A program made the translations under genes and the position numbers. From the NCBI RefSeq assembly GCF_003402575.1, contig NZ_BGZJ01000001.1, positions 1,796,501 through 1,860,500 on the forward strand: a DNA stretch of 64,000 nucleotides, read 5' to 3'. Below, piece by piece: positions 8,750 to 17,178 of this stretch (positions are counted from its first letter, which is position 1; the number at the start of each line of letters is the position of its first letter). The notes under the pieces are model-generated. The model did no database searches and was not told where the DNA came from. It saw only the letters and a list, made by a program, of their open reading frames with translations. The DNA comes from Mesosutterella multiformis (lineage in GTDB: Bacteria > Pseudomonadota > Gammaproteobacteria > Burkholderiales > Burkholderiaceae_F).

Positions 8750-11152
8750 TCAGGAGAATCCAAGCGCGAGGCCGATAAGCCTCACGATTACCGCAACCAC
8801 CCAGGCAATGGCGCACTGGAAGAACACCATCTTCAGAGCCCACATGCCGCCCAGCTCTCGCTTGACAGAGGCGATTGCCGCGACGCAGGGCGTGTAGAGG
8901 AGGCAGAAAGCGAGCATCGAGCACGCGGTGAGCGGCGTAATCGCGGAGGCAAGCTCCGAAATGCCGCCATAGAGCACCGAGAGCGTCGACACCACGCTTT
9001 CCTTCGCGAGGAACCCGGAAATCAGCGCTGTGCAGAGCTTCCAGTCGCCGAGCCCCGCAGGCGTGAAGATCGGCGCGATCGCGCCCGCGATGAGGGCCAG
9101 CATGCTCTCGCCCGTATCCGCCACCATGTTCAGCCGGAAGTCAAAGGTCTGCAGGAACCAGACCACGATTGTCCCGATGAAGATCACGGTGAACGCCCGC
9201 TCCAGGAAGTCACGGGCCTTATCCCACATCAGACGCAGGGTGTTTTTGAGACCCGGCATCCGGTAATTCGGCAGCTCCATCACGAACGGCACCGCCTCAC
9301 CCCGGAAGAGCGTGTTTTTGGACGCCATCGCGGTGAGAATCCCCATCAGAATGCCGCCGAAGTAAAGCACGATCATCACGAGGCCGCCCGACTTCGGGAA
9401 AAAGGCCGCCGTAAAGAAGGCGTAGATCGGCATCTTCGCGGAGCAGCTCATGAACGGGGTCAGCATGATCGTCATCTTGCGGTCTCGTTCTGAAGGAAGC
9501 GTCCGGGTTGACATCACAGCAGGCACCGTACAGCCAAACCCGATCAGCATCGGCACGATGCTGCGGCCCGAGAGCCCGATCTTCCGCAGCAGCTTATCCA
9601 TAAAGAACGCGACACGCGCCATGTACCCCGAGTCTTCGAGAAGCGAGAGGAAGAAGAAGAGCACGACGATGATCGGAATGAAGCTCAGCACGCTTCCGAC
9701 ACCGGTAAAGATGCCATCCACAATGAGTGACTGCATCGCGTCATTGACGCCGGATGACGCGAGCGCCGTCTTCACGACTTCTGTCAACGCGTCGATCCCG
9801 TCCGCAAGCCAGTCCTGGAGCGCCGCGCCGATCACGTTGAACGTGAGCCAGAAGACAAGCGCCATGATCAGGATGAAGGCTGGAATCGCGGTGTACTTCC
9901 CCGTGAGAATCCGGTCAATCCGGCGGCTTCTCACATGTTCCCGGCTTTCATGAGGCTTCACCACAGTTTTGCGGCAGAGCCTGTCAATAAAGAGGTAACG
10001 CATATCGGCGATCGCGGCCGCGCGGTCAAGCCCTCGCTCAGTCTCCATCTGCTGCGCGATGCGGTCGATCGTCTCAATTTCTGCCGGGTCGAGCTTCAGT
10101 TCCTCCTGAATCAGGTGATCCCCCTCCAGGAGCTTTGCCGCGGCGAACCGGATCGGGATCGCAGCCGCTTTCGCGTGATCCTCAATCAGATGCATGACGC
10201 CATGCAGCGCGCGGTGCACCGCGCCCCCATGATCATTCTTGCCGCAGAAATCCTGAAGCCCGGGGCGCTCCTGGTAGCGCGCGATATGGACCGCGTGGCG
10301 GACGAGTTCTTCCACACCCTGATTCTTCACAGCCGAAATCGGAACCACCGGCATCTGCAGAATCTGTTCCATTTCGTTGATATGGATCGAGCCGCCGTTT
10401 CCCTCCATCTCGTCCATCATGTTGAGGGCGAGCACCATCGGGATGTCGAGCTCCACCAGCTGCATCGTGAGGTAGAGGTTCCGTTCGATATTGGTCGCGT
10501 CGACAATATTGATGATCGCGCTCGGCCGCTCATCGAGAATGAATTCCCGGGAAACGATTTCCTCACTCGTATAGGGAGAGAGCGAATAGATGCCGGGGAG
10601 GTCTGTTACCTCCGTATCCGGGTACCCGCGGATCGGACCGCTCTTCCGGTCCACTGTGACGCCCGGGAAATTGCCCACATGCTGATTGGATCCCGTCAGC
10701 TGATTGAAGAGCGTGGTTTTGCCGCAGTTCTGATTGCCGGCAAGCGCGAAAGTGAGCTTCCCCTTCACCGGGCGGAGATGCGCCTCGGGGTCATCGATCA
10801 GGCCTTTTTCCTCACCGAGTCCCGGGTGCGGGAGCTCAAGCTGCCGCTCCTCCTCATCAAACGTTTCCACATGCTCTGGCTCCCCCTCACGGCTGATATT
10901 GCGGATACCGATCTTCCCGGCGTCCTCAAGCCTCAGCGTGAGTTCATAGCCATGCAGCCTCACTTCGACGGGGTCTCCCATCGGCGCATATTTCACGAGC
11001 GTCACCCGGACACCCGGGATGAGCCCCATATCGAGAAAGTGCTGCGGCAGCTGCCCCTTCCCGCCGACGGAATTCACCGTCGCACTCATCCCGACCGGGA
11101 GATCCCTCAGGGTCTCGGATGCCGGACCATTCGGGCTTTTAATTTTTGTCAT
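8750..11152 (-). CDS. feoB: FeoA-FeoB fusion ferrous iron transporter
   Basis: 800 residues. Residues about 15-86 form a FeoA (SH3-like) domain (LPVGMSATV... DMGLIPGVRV... GYELTLRL). A charged linker leads into the FeoB GTPase from about 135, with G1 GNQNCGKTT at 139-147, the VTDLPGIYSL switch II region and NMMDE for base recognition. The membrane domain has the Gate repeats, including FGCTVPAVMSTR. It imports Fe(II) through the inner membrane, the useful iron form without oxygen. The start codon has no ribosome site; it overlaps the stop of a 26-codon leader (ATGA), suggesting coupled translation. FeoA and FeoB are usually separate genes. Confidence 0.95.
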   Translation of the reverse strand: MTKIKSPNGPASETLRDLPVGMSATVNSVGGKGQLPQHFLDMGLIPGVRVTLVKYAPMGDPVEVRLHGYELTLRLEDAGKIGIRNISREGEPEHVETFDEEERQLELPHPGLGEEKGLIDDPEAHLRPVKGKLTFALAGNQNCGKTTLFNQLTGSNQHVGNFPGVTVDRKSGPIRGYPDTEVTDLPGIYSLSPYTSEEIVSREFILDERPSAIINIVDATNIERNLYLTMQLVELDIPMVLALNMMDEMEGNGGSIHINEMEQILQMPVVPISAVKNQGVEELVRHAVHIARYQERPGLQDFCGKNDHGGAVHRALHGVMHLIEDHAKAAAIPIRFAAAKLLEGDHLIQEELKLDPAEIETIDRIAQQMETERGLDRAAAIADMRYLFIDRLCRKTVVKPHESREHVRSRRIDRILTGKYTAIPAFILIMALVFWLTFNVIGAALQDWLADGIDALTEVVKTALASSGVNDAMQSLIVDGIFTGVGSVLSFIPIIVVLFFFLSLLEDSGYMARVAFFMDKLLRKIGLSGRSIVPMLIGFGCTVPAVMSTRTLPSERDRKMTIMLTPFMSCSAKMPIYAFFTAAFFPKSGGLVMIVLYFGGILMGILTAMASKNTLFRGEAVPFVMELPNYRMPGLKNTLRLMWDKARDFLERAFTVIFIGTIVVWFLQTFDFRLNMVADTGESMLALIAGAIAPIFTPAGLGDWKLCTALISGFLAKESVVSTLSVLYGGISELASAITPLTACSMLAFCLLYTPCVAAIASVKRELGGMWALKMVFFQCAIAWVVAVIVRLIGLALGFS

Positions 11153-11229
11153 TGGTAATTTTTATCTTTATGTGAGTTCCGAGGCTCCGGGATGATGAGA
11201 TTGATACTGGCCGCCGCGGACTCTTTCAT
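11149..11229 (-). CDS. Candidate 26-residue leader peptide coupled to feoAB
   Basis: Small frame MKESAAASIN...KDKNYQ preceded by GCGGGAGACGC, a good ribosome site at 5-nt spacing. Its TGA overlaps the FeoAB ATG by 4 bases, while FeoAB itself has only an A/T-rich stretch upstream. The peptide has no recognisable domain. Inference: ribosomes finishing this frame restart on feoAB, so the frame may set or regulate feoAB translation. Could be a chance frame. Confidence 0.45.
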   Translation of the reverse strand: MKESAAASINLIIPEPRNSHKDKNYQ

Positions 11230-11461
11230 GCGTCTCCCGCCTGAAAAACACTGGACAGAAAGCGGAGAGGCGCATACTTTGCTTTGAATGTTAATGATAG
11301 CTAGTTTCACTTCGATCTGTGACGCAAAGCGCTGGATTATCCAGCGGAAAATCATTAATCTCTCAAAGCAGTTTTTCCGCCCGGCGGGCCGCCCGCGCGT
11401 TTTCACCCAACCCCGCCTTTTTCCCTCCGAAACATCAAGCCCCAACGGGAGCCTCTGCAGC
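11230..11461. other. Divergent promoter region between feoAB and a phosphoesterase gene
   Basis: No further gene is seen. On the minus strand the stretch AGCTATCATTAACATTC (around 11280-11300) resembles a fragment of a Fur site, but only part of the 19-bp consensus is present, so Fur control of feoAB is not demonstrated here. AT-rich bases at 11330-11370 could hold the plus-strand promoter. Confidence 0.3.
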
Positions 11462-12397
11462 ATGGATCAGAAACCTGGTTTCGATATCATCGGCGACGTG
11501 CATGGGCACGCCGCGCTTCTTGAAAAGCTTCTCAGAAAGCTGGGCTACGTGAAGTATGGGAAGACCTGGGGACACCCGGACGGCCGGATCGCGGTGTTTA
11601 CGGGAGACCTCATCAACCGGGGGCCGGAACAGGTGGAAACCGTGAAACTCGTGCGCCGCATGGTGAGGCACGAAACCGCGTACTGCGTTGCCGGAAATCA
11701 CGAGTACGCCGCTCTCTGCCGGTTCTGCGGCATCGGCCACGTTCACGGAACGGATTCCCGCATCACTTTCTTTGACTCCGCCGTGAAAGACCCGAAGACG
11801 CTTCAGAAACTGATGAAGTGGATCCGGACGCTCCCGCTTTGGCTTAATCTCGGTGAAATCCGTGTGGTGCACGCGTGCTGGGACCCGGACGCGATCCAGT
11901 CGATACTCGACGCCTGTGTCCGGGAAGGCGCGCTTCCGACACTCGGACTCTATGAGGATGTTTTGCGGAGTTCGGGAGAGGAGTCAGATGCCGGACAGTC
12001 TCTCATCGCGGCGCTTGATCAGACGCTTAAGGGGCCTGAGGTCTGGCTTCCAAAGACACTTTCATACAAAAACGCGGAAGGCAAAGCGGTGACCCGAGTC
12101 CGCGTCAAATGGTGGGACCGCGGAATCACGACATACGAAGCCGCTGTGATTTCGGACCCATCGCGCTCCTTCCCGCTTGAGGATCTCCGGGAAAATCCTT
12201 TTGTGTTCAAACCCACCGTGCCCACGTTTATCGGCCACTATTCGCTTTCCGACACCGGGAATTTCGCCCCGCTTGACACTGCGGTCGCCTGCGTGGACTA
12301 CGGAGCCGGAAAAGGCGGCCCCCTCACCGCCTACCGCTGGAACCGGGGTGACCGGCTGCCGCTGGATAAAAAACGGTTCACGGTGGTCTATCCGTAG
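11462..12397 (+). CDS. Calcineurin-like metallophosphoesterase
   Basis: 311 residues from the ATG at 11462; the frame stays open upstream but the first family motif follows this Met directly. Motifs of the PP2A-like phosphoesterase fold can be read in order: GDVHGH (residues about 11-16), GDLINRGP, GNHEY, a His in VVHACWD, and a C-terminal FIGHYSL. These are the two-metal ligands of bacterial Ser/Thr phosphatase and diadenosine-tetraphosphatase-like enzymes. Substrate unknown. The MarC gene starts 38 bases downstream, so the two may share a transcript ending at the terminator at 13123. Confidence 0.85.
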   Translation: MDQKPGFDIIGDVHGHAALLEKLLRKLGYVKYGKTWGHPDGRIAVFTGDLINRGPEQVETVKLVRRMVRHETAYCVAGNHEYAALCRFCGIGHVHGTDSRITFFDSAVKDPKTLQKLMKWIRTLPLWLNLGEIRVVHACWDPDAIQSILDACVREGALPTLGLYEDVLRSSGEESDAGQSLIAALDQTLKGPEVWLPKTLSYKNAEGKAVTRVRVKWWDRGITTYEAAVISDPSRSFPLEDLRENPFVFKPTVPTFIGHYSLSDTGNFAPLDTAVACVDYGAGKGGPLTAYRWNRGDRLPLDKKRFTVVYP

Positions 12398-12435
12398 ACT
12401 GCGGCCCTCCTTCTCCCATCTCTCAGACATCTGCC

Positions 12436-13113
12436 ATGCAGCACTTTCTCAGCACCTTTCTCTACGTGATCGCCGCGCTGATCCCGATGGTGAATCCGCT
12501 TTCGGGCTCCATTTTCTTTCTCTCGCTCACTTCTGACCTCGGTCCGCGGGAACGCGCGTGGCTTGCGGCCCGGGTCGCTATTTACTCCTTCATCCTGATC
12601 GAGATCTCGGTTTATGCGGGCGTCTTCATCCTGAACTTTTTCGGGATTTCGATTGATGTGCTTCGGGTGGCGGGCGGCCTCGTGCTCGCGTCTGCCGGCT
12701 GGAAAGCGATTTCGAGCTTCGGGGGCGGAGAGAAGAAAAGTGAAAGCCGCGGCTCAGACGAACCGCTTGAGAAAGAACATTTTGAGCAGCGGGCTTTCTT
12801 CCCGCTGACGCTTCCCCTCATGGTGGGACCTGGCGCCATGTCAGTCTGCACCGCGATCGGCACCACGCTCCCGACGACGTTCGCGAATACGCTCGGACTT
12901 AATCTCGCGTCAGCCGCGCTCTGCATCGGTATCTGGGTCTGCTTCCGCTATGCCGGCCAGATTTCAAAGCGCCTCGGCGCCGCGGGGGCGGACGCGATCG
13001 TCAAGGTGTTCTCTTTCATCCTGATCTGCATCGGCATTCAGGTCCTCTGGGCCGGATTCAGCGGTCTCTGGACCGAGCTCGCACGGACAAGTCTCGCCTT
13101 CCTCGCGAAGTAA
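12436..13113 (+). CDS. MarC family integral membrane protein
   Basis: 225 residues with about six hydrophobic helices, of the MarC/UPF0056 family. Typical blocks are IPMVNPLSGSIFFLSLT in helix 1 and FFPLTLPLMVGPGAMSVCTA in the second half (the PL..GPG signature). Despite the name, no antibiotic efflux role has been shown for the family; a transport function is inferred. A second, divergent MarC copy lies at 34662-35342. A terminator follows within 10 bases. Confidence 0.88.
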   Translation: MQHFLSTFLYVIAALIPMVNPLSGSIFFLSLTSDLGPRERAWLAARVAIYSFILIEISVYAGVFILNFFGISIDVLRVAGGLVLASAGWKAISSFGGGEKKSESRGSDEPLEKEHFEQRAFFPLTLPLMVGPGAMSVCTAIGTTLPTTFANTLGLNLASAALCIGIWVCFRYAGQISKRLGAAGADAIVKVFSFILICIGIQVLWAGFSGLWTELARTSLAFLAK

Positions 13114-13122
13114 TTCCGATAA

Positions 13123-13161
13123 GGAAAGAGCGCTGGAATAAATCCGCGCTCTTCCTCTTTT
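13123..13161 (+). terminator. Rho-independent terminator after marC-like gene
   Basis: Eleven-bp stem with one unpaired position (13123-13133 with 13146-13155), 12-nt loop and TCTTTTA tail. Confidence 0.75.
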
Positions 13162-13250
13162 ACCAAAACGTGAGGTGTTCCGGCATCCTGTCGGACTGCC
13201 TCGAATTTTTAATCCGATAAAGATTAATTTATTAAACAGAATCAGTTTAC

Positions 13251-14276
13251 TTATATTCCATCAGGAGGCTGGTTTCCCGCCATCTTCACCGCAGCAGGAT
13301 CCTGAATCGGGGTACGGCGGATCTCCAGAAATTCGGCATTATCCTTCCAGAGCGCGATCCACCCGTCGATCTGCGTCGTGTCGTCCAGCACCACATCGAG
13401 ATGGAACACCCCATCCGCGTCTTTCTCCAGTTTCTGCTCCCGGTTAAACGGCGTCTCCTTCAGATTCAGCGCGAGCACCGGGCTCCGGAAAGCGATTTCA
13501 AGCCGGCATTTCTTTCCCGTGCCGAAATTGAAGTTGGAGTGCCGGATATAGTCCGCGAGCCTGAAATCCTTCGGGCGGTCTGCTTCGATATCAAGAAGCC
13601 GGATATCCATGATGCGGTGAAGCGCGAGGTTTCGGAGATCCTCATACCCGTCGTAACGGCAGACGAGATAAATACGGAGATCCTGCTGCACGAGCGCGAT
13701 CGGCGAAACAACAGAAACTTTCTGCTTACCGTTCTTATTTGAATAGTTGATTTCCAGCTTCCGGTTCCGATAGAGCCCCTCCGTCGCGATGGAGAAAATC
13801 CGGGGCTTGATTTCCGGGGGAAGCGTCGGGATGCTCGTGAAAACAAGCGCTACCTTGTTCAGCCAGGAAGCCGCCGGGGTCGCCGCGGGATGACTGAAGA
13901 GCTGGTCCCTCGCGGCATCAAACACCTGAGAGAGCGAGGTCGAGATCGTGGTGGGAAGCAGATACTGCAGATACTGACCGGCAAGCGAGAGCAGCAGGCT
14001 TTCCTCAGGTGTCAGCTTCAGATCCGCGAATTCCGACTTCGGACTCGACCTCCGGTATCCGTAGGGCTTTGAGCGGCTGTCGCACTCCACATGCAGGCTC
14101 TCGGTTTCCGAGATTGACTTCAGGTAGCGCTGCAGAGTCCGGATCGGGATGTCGTACCCCGCCGAGAAGAGGCTGTTCCTGATTTCAGACGCTGTGATCA
14201 GCCGGTTTCTCGGAATCAGCTTCAGAATTTCAATAATGAGCAGAGCTTCCTGCGAAATAGAACTGACCCTGGCCAT
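13251..14276 (-). CDS. WYL-domain transcriptional regulator
   Basis: 341 residues. An N-terminal winged helix-turn-helix (about 15-75, with ITASEIRNSLFSAGYDIPIRTLQRYLKSI split around the recognition helix) is followed by a linker, then a WYL domain (about 165-245; KLEINYSNKNGKQ, SPIALVQQDLRIYLVCRYDG, ALHRI) and a C-terminal extension of the WCX type. This layout is that of BrxR/CapW-like dimeric repressors, whose WYL domain senses a ligand. The start has GGGAG eight bases upstream. It is divergent from an orphan gene at 14416 across a perfect 10-bp inverted repeat with a 5-nt spacer, so it probably controls that gene and itself. Confidence 0.85.
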   Translation of the reverse strand: MARVSSISQEALLIIEILKLIPRNRLITASEIRNSLFSAGYDIPIRTLQRYLKSISETESLHVECDSRSKPYGYRRSSPKSEFADLKLTPEESLLLSLAGQYLQYLLPTTISTSLSQVFDAARDQLFSHPAATPAASWLNKVALVFTSIPTLPPEIKPRIFSIATEGLYRNRKLEINYSNKNGKQKVSVVSPIALVQQDLRIYLVCRYDGYEDLRNLALHRIMDIRLLDIEADRPKDFRLADYIRHSNFNFGTGKKCRLEIAFRSPVLALNLKETPFNREQKLEKDADGVFHLDVVLDDTTQIDGWIALWKDNAEFLEIRRTPIQDPAAVKMAGNQPPDGI

Positions 14277-14356
14277 GAGTGCTCCCGGAATAAGAAAACT
14301 GAAAAAAGTGTAGGACTTTTATCTCTCCGATGCGGCGAGAAAAGCGCCTCCTGATG

Positions 14357-14381
14357 GCATGCGTCAAAAACTGACGCATGC
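14357..14381. promoter_or_regulatory. Perfect inverted repeat, likely WYL-regulator operator
   Basis: Arms GCATGCGTCA (14357-14366) and TGACGCATGC (14372-14381) with a 5-nt A-rich spacer. It sits between the WYL regulator start (14276) and the start of the divergent gene (14416). Arm length and spacing fit binding by a two-fold symmetric winged-helix dimer. A hairpin in RNA is possible too, but there is no T-run. Confidence 0.7.
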
Positions 14382-14415
14382 GGAGGTACCTTAATAACAT
14401 AACAAAGGAGGAGTT

Positions 14416-14901
14416 ATGAACACCACAGATTTCAGTATCAAAGTTCTGGGCAAAACGATGCCCCTCACCGTCCTTGAGGCTCTTGGCCTTCTGGAAGCCG
14501 GCATCAAGACCGGTTTTGAACCGATTGCTGTAGCGCTTTCAACGCATCAGTCGCATAAGATCCGTACGCGGCTCGCCTCCTCCCCGGGGCTTCCGCTTGA
14601 GGCGCTTGAGAACCTCGCGACGGATCCGGCGTCTGACGTCCGGGAAATGCTCTGCTTGAACTCCGACGCGGTCTCGCGCCTTCCGTTCAGCTATCTTGCG
14701 GAACTGATCGGCGACGACCCCTATCTCTTTGAACTCGTGTCTCAGAGCGACCGGTTCAGCGAAAGGAAGGACCTCGATGAGATAGCGGAGTACTATCAGG
14801 GGAACGAGGATCCAGCGGTGCGACGTGTGGTGCAGGCAATTTTCGACCACACAATGCCGCTTAAAGGACAGAATAAAAAAGACTCCGAAGAGAATTTATA
14901 A
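14416..14901 (+). CDS. Orphan helical-repeat (HEAT/LRV-like) protein
   Basis: 161 residues, acidic, no signal peptide or membrane helix. Consecutive helical pairs such as LASSPGLPLEALENLATDPASDVREML and the following LNSDAVSRLPFSYLAELIGDDPYLFE look like variant leucine-rich (LRV) or HEAT-type repeats, in which a short helix pair ends in D-x-x-V/R-x-x-L. The C-terminus is polar and Lys/Glu-rich. Excellent ribosome site (AGGAGG). Divergent from the WYL regulator and the only gene on its strand here, so it is the probable regulatory target. No catalytic motif; a protein-binding role is inferred. I do not recognise the family. Confidence 0.75.
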   Translation: MNTTDFSIKVLGKTMPLTVLEALGLLEAGIKTGFEPIAVALSTHQSHKIRTRLASSPGLPLEALENLATDPASDVREMLCLNSDAVSRLPFSYLAELIGDDPYLFELVSQSDRFSERKDLDEIAEYYQGNEDPAVRRVVQAIFDHTMPLKGQNKKDSEENL

Positions 14902-14954
14902 CAAAGGCAAAACCCGGGTCGCAGTGATGCGATACCAGAGTTAATAAAAAGGAG

Positions 14955-14990
14955 AAGGCGGATCAGCTTCAGAGCTGATCCGCCTTTCTT
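14955..14990. terminator. Bidirectional terminator between convergent genes
   Basis: Perfect 14-bp stem (14955-14968 with 14973-14986), loop TCAG. The plus side ends TTTCTT, the minus side CTCCTTTTTATT, so it can end both the orphan repeat-protein gene and the GntR regulator gene. Confidence 0.85.
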
Positions 14991-15007
14991 CATTCCGCGC
15001 CTCGCGT

Positions 15008-15745
15008 TTATTCCTTCACTGAGGCGTCGTGTGATGCCGCGAGTTCGCGCCTCGTGGTTTCGAGGTGCGCCTTCATGATCGCGGCCGCTTTATCGCCGTC
15101 CCGCATCCGAAGCGCCCGGAGGAGCTCCTCATGCTCTTCGTACGACTGAGTTTTCTCAGCCTCTGTCAGATGCACAACGCTTCGCGATATTTTCAGAAGC
15201 TCATCAAAGAAGTGCCAGAGAATCACCGCGATCTGGTTATCGCCGATCTCCGCGATTTTCAGATGAAACTGCCGCCCGGCGTCCTCTTTTTCCTTCTCAC
15301 TCGCCTCACTTCTCAGCACGGCAATCAGCCGGGAGAGCTCATCAAAGTCTTCCGGAGTTCCCTTCCGGGCAGCCTCCCGCACCGATACCTGCTCGACCGC
15401 GATCCGGATATCAAGGAGATCAATCAGGGTTTTGAGTCCCGGGGACGCGAGGAACGGTCCCACTTTCGCGAGTACCTGACCCGGGTCAAGCTTCTGAACC
15501 ACAACGCCCTTCCCCTTCACCTGATTCACGATTCCGATGTACTGAAGCGACTTGATGGCGTCCCGGATCGGAATCCGGCTGATGCCGAGACTGTTTCCGA
15601 GCTCGCGCTCTGAGGGGATCATGGTCCCGGGAGGATATTCCCCTTTCAGAATCCGGTCCCGGAGGATTTCAGCTGCCTGGCGATAAAGCGGCTCGCTTTC
15701 GCGGCTGAGCGGCTCTTCCGGCTCGGTTTTCTTTCCGTTCATCAT
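15008..15745 (-). CDS. GntR/FadR-type (FCD) transcriptional regulator
   Basis: 245 residues. Winged HTH at about 18-85 (LYRQAAEILRDRIL... GTMIPSERELGNSLGISRIPIRDAIKSL... VKGKGVVVQ) followed by an all-helical FCD ligand-binding domain (about 95-230; IRIAVEQVSVREAA, FHLKIAEIGDN, HEELLRAL with metal-ligand-like His residues). FCD regulators respond to organic acids, sugar acids or amino-acid-derived ligands. It is divergent from the periplasmic asparaginase gene, and the palindrome TGGTATACCA, typical of FadR-subfamily sites, lies between them. Regulation of asparaginase is therefore likely but unproven. Confidence 0.88.
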   Translation of the reverse strand: MMNGKKTEPEEPLSRESEPLYRQAAEILRDRILKGEYPPGTMIPSERELGNSLGISRIPIRDAIKSLQYIGIVNQVKGKGVVVQKLDPGQVLAKVGPFLASPGLKTLIDLLDIRIAVEQVSVREAARKGTPEDFDELSRLIAVLRSEASEKEKEDAGRQFHLKIAEIGDNQIAVILWHFFDELLKISRSVVHLTEAEKTQSYEEHEELLRALRMRDGDKAAAIMKAHLETTRRELAASHDASVKE

Positions 15746-15964
15746 GGCTTCAACTCTCTAAATAGACTGGCTCTCTTAGGTGCTGCCCCTGGGGCGGTCT
15801 GAAACTCTGCCGGTTTCTGCTCCGCTCTCTTTATATTTCCTTCCGCGACAAATATCTGATTCCATGGGAAACCCCTGAAGAAGCCCATTCCATGCACCAA
15901 TCCAGAGCTTGGCGGAACCTCTTAGGAATCAGCGGATACCGCAAAGATAAGAATATTCTATTCG

Positions 15965-15974
15965 TGGTATACCA
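15965..15974. promoter_or_regulatory. Candidate FadR-type GntR operator
   Basis: Perfect palindrome TGGTATACCA, matching the TGGT-N(x)-ACCA form bound by FCD-type GntR regulators, located 220 bases upstream of the GntR start and 143 bases upstream of the asparaginase start. Confidence 0.55.
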
Positions 15975-16030
15975 AAATATCACTCTCTCCATTACTTTTA
16001 ATTCCGGATTCTTTGTGATACTCTTTGTTG

Positions 16031-16082
16031 CCTAGGTTAAATAGCCTAGTTAATAAATAATAAGAACTAGGCAAAACCTAGG
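16031..16082. promoter_or_regulatory. Nested inverted repeat in the asparaginase leader
   Basis: Outer arms CCTAGGTT (16031-16038) and AACCTAGG (16075-16082); inner arms GCCTAGTT (16044-16051) and AACTAGGC (16065-16072). Together they can form one long imperfect stem 35 bases before the asparaginase start, or two related operator sites (core CCTAGNTT). There is no T-run, so simple termination is unlikely. Confidence 0.6.
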
Positions 16083-16116
16083 TAAATCACCTTATTTTTA
16101 ATTGGAGAGTTACATC

Positions 16117-17169
16117 ATGCATTTCGGTCACAAACTGATCACTTTCGCGGTCGGCCTTGCCATTGCTGTTGGCGCTCAGGCACTGCCCCAGGTCAAGATT
16201 CTTGCCACGGGCGGCACGATTGCCGGTACGGCTTCCAGCAGCACTCAGATGACGGGCTATAAGGCCGGCAACCTGGGTGTTCAGGTTCTGATCAACGCGG
16301 TCCCGCAGATCAAGCAGTACGCTGAAGTGTCCGGTGAGCAGGTTTCCAACATCGGCTCTGAAAACATGACGGACAAAATCTGGCTGAAGCTTGCCAAGCG
16401 CTGCAACGAGCTGCTCGCCGATCCGAACGTGTCCGGAATCGTGATTACGCACGGCACGGATACGCTGGAAGAAACCGCTTACTTCCTGAACCTCACGGTT
16501 CACAGCGATAAGCCGATCGTGATTGTCGGCGCCATGCGTCCGGCTACCGCCATTTCGGCTGACGGCCCGATCAACCTCCTGAACGCCGTGAAGCTCGCAG
16601 CGGATCCTCAGTCGAAGGGCCGCGGCGTTCTGATCGCCATGAATGACATGATTAACGGCGCGCGCGACACGACGAAGACCGATACGACGAACGTCGCGAC
16701 CTTCATGTCGCCTGAACTCGGTGCCTTCGGCTTCATCGCTTCGGGCCACAATTACTTCGTCCGTCAGACGACGAAGCGTCATACGTCGGGTTCTGAATTC
16801 GATGTGTCGAAGCTCGACTCTCTCCCCCGCGTCGATATCGTCTACTCTCACTCGAACGCGGACCGCGTGCCGATTGACGCTTTCGTCAAGGCGGGCGCCA
16901 AGGGCATCATCATGGCCGGCACCGGTGACGGTTCTGTGCATGAATGGGAAGAACCCGGGATTGTTGACGCCACGAAGAAAGGCGTAATCGTAATCCGTTC
17001 CTCCCGCGTGCCGAACGGCCCGGTAACGGAATCTCTCCAGCGCTACGCGGATGAAGGCATGCTGCAGAGCGGCACGCTGAATCCCCAGAAGTCCCGTGTT
17101 CTGCTTCAGCTCGCTCTGACGAAGACGAACGACCCGAAGAAGATCCAGGAATACTTCGAAGAGTACTGA
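16117..17169 (+). CDS. ansB: Periplasmic type II L-asparaginase
   Basis: 350 residues. The ATG at 16117 has GGAGAG nine bases upstream; a TTG at 16102 in frame is less likely. A signal peptide (about 1-23, ending GAQA) is followed by the two catalytic threonine motifs of the family: ILATGGTIAGT near residue 30 and THGTDTLEET near residue 112, plus the conserved MRPATAISADGP. It hydrolyses asparagine (often glutamine too) to aspartate and ammonia in the periplasm; aspartate can feed fumarate respiration in anaerobes, which fits the Dcu carrier elsewhere in the window. Codons differ from the neighbours (few rare codons), suggesting high expression. Confidence 0.95.
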   Translation: MHFGHKLITFAVGLAIAVGAQALPQVKILATGGTIAGTASSSTQMTGYKAGNLGVQVLINAVPQIKQYAEVSGEQVSNIGSENMTDKIWLKLAKRCNELLADPNVSGIVITHGTDTLEETAYFLNLTVHSDKPIVIVGAMRPATAISADGPINLLNAVKLAADPQSKGRGVLIAMNDMINGARDTTKTDTTNVATFMSPELGAFGFIASGHNYFVRQTTKRHTSGSEFDVSKLDSLPRVDIVYSHSNADRVPIDAFVKAGAKGIIMAGTGDGSVHEWEEPGIVDATKKGVIVIRSSRVPNGPVTESLQRYADEGMLQSGTLNPQKSRVLLQLALTKTNDPKKIQEYFEEY

Positions 17170-17178
17170 TCAAGGGTT

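Larger units (their letters stand above)
15746..16116. other. GntR-asparaginase intergenic region
   Basis: 371 bases without a gene. It holds a 10-bp palindrome at 15965-15974 and a nested inverted repeat at 16031-16082, described separately. The 15880-16020 part contains AT-rich stretches suited to promoters for both divergent genes. Confidence 0.6.

Noticed and set aside
9935-11158. 407-codon open frame on the plus strand
   Set aside because: Antisense to FeoAB; His/Arg/Leu-rich composition with no known domain.
11280-11300. Possible Fur box in front of feoAB
   Set aside because: Only part of the consensus is present; the clear Fur array at 62303 shows what a good site looks like here.
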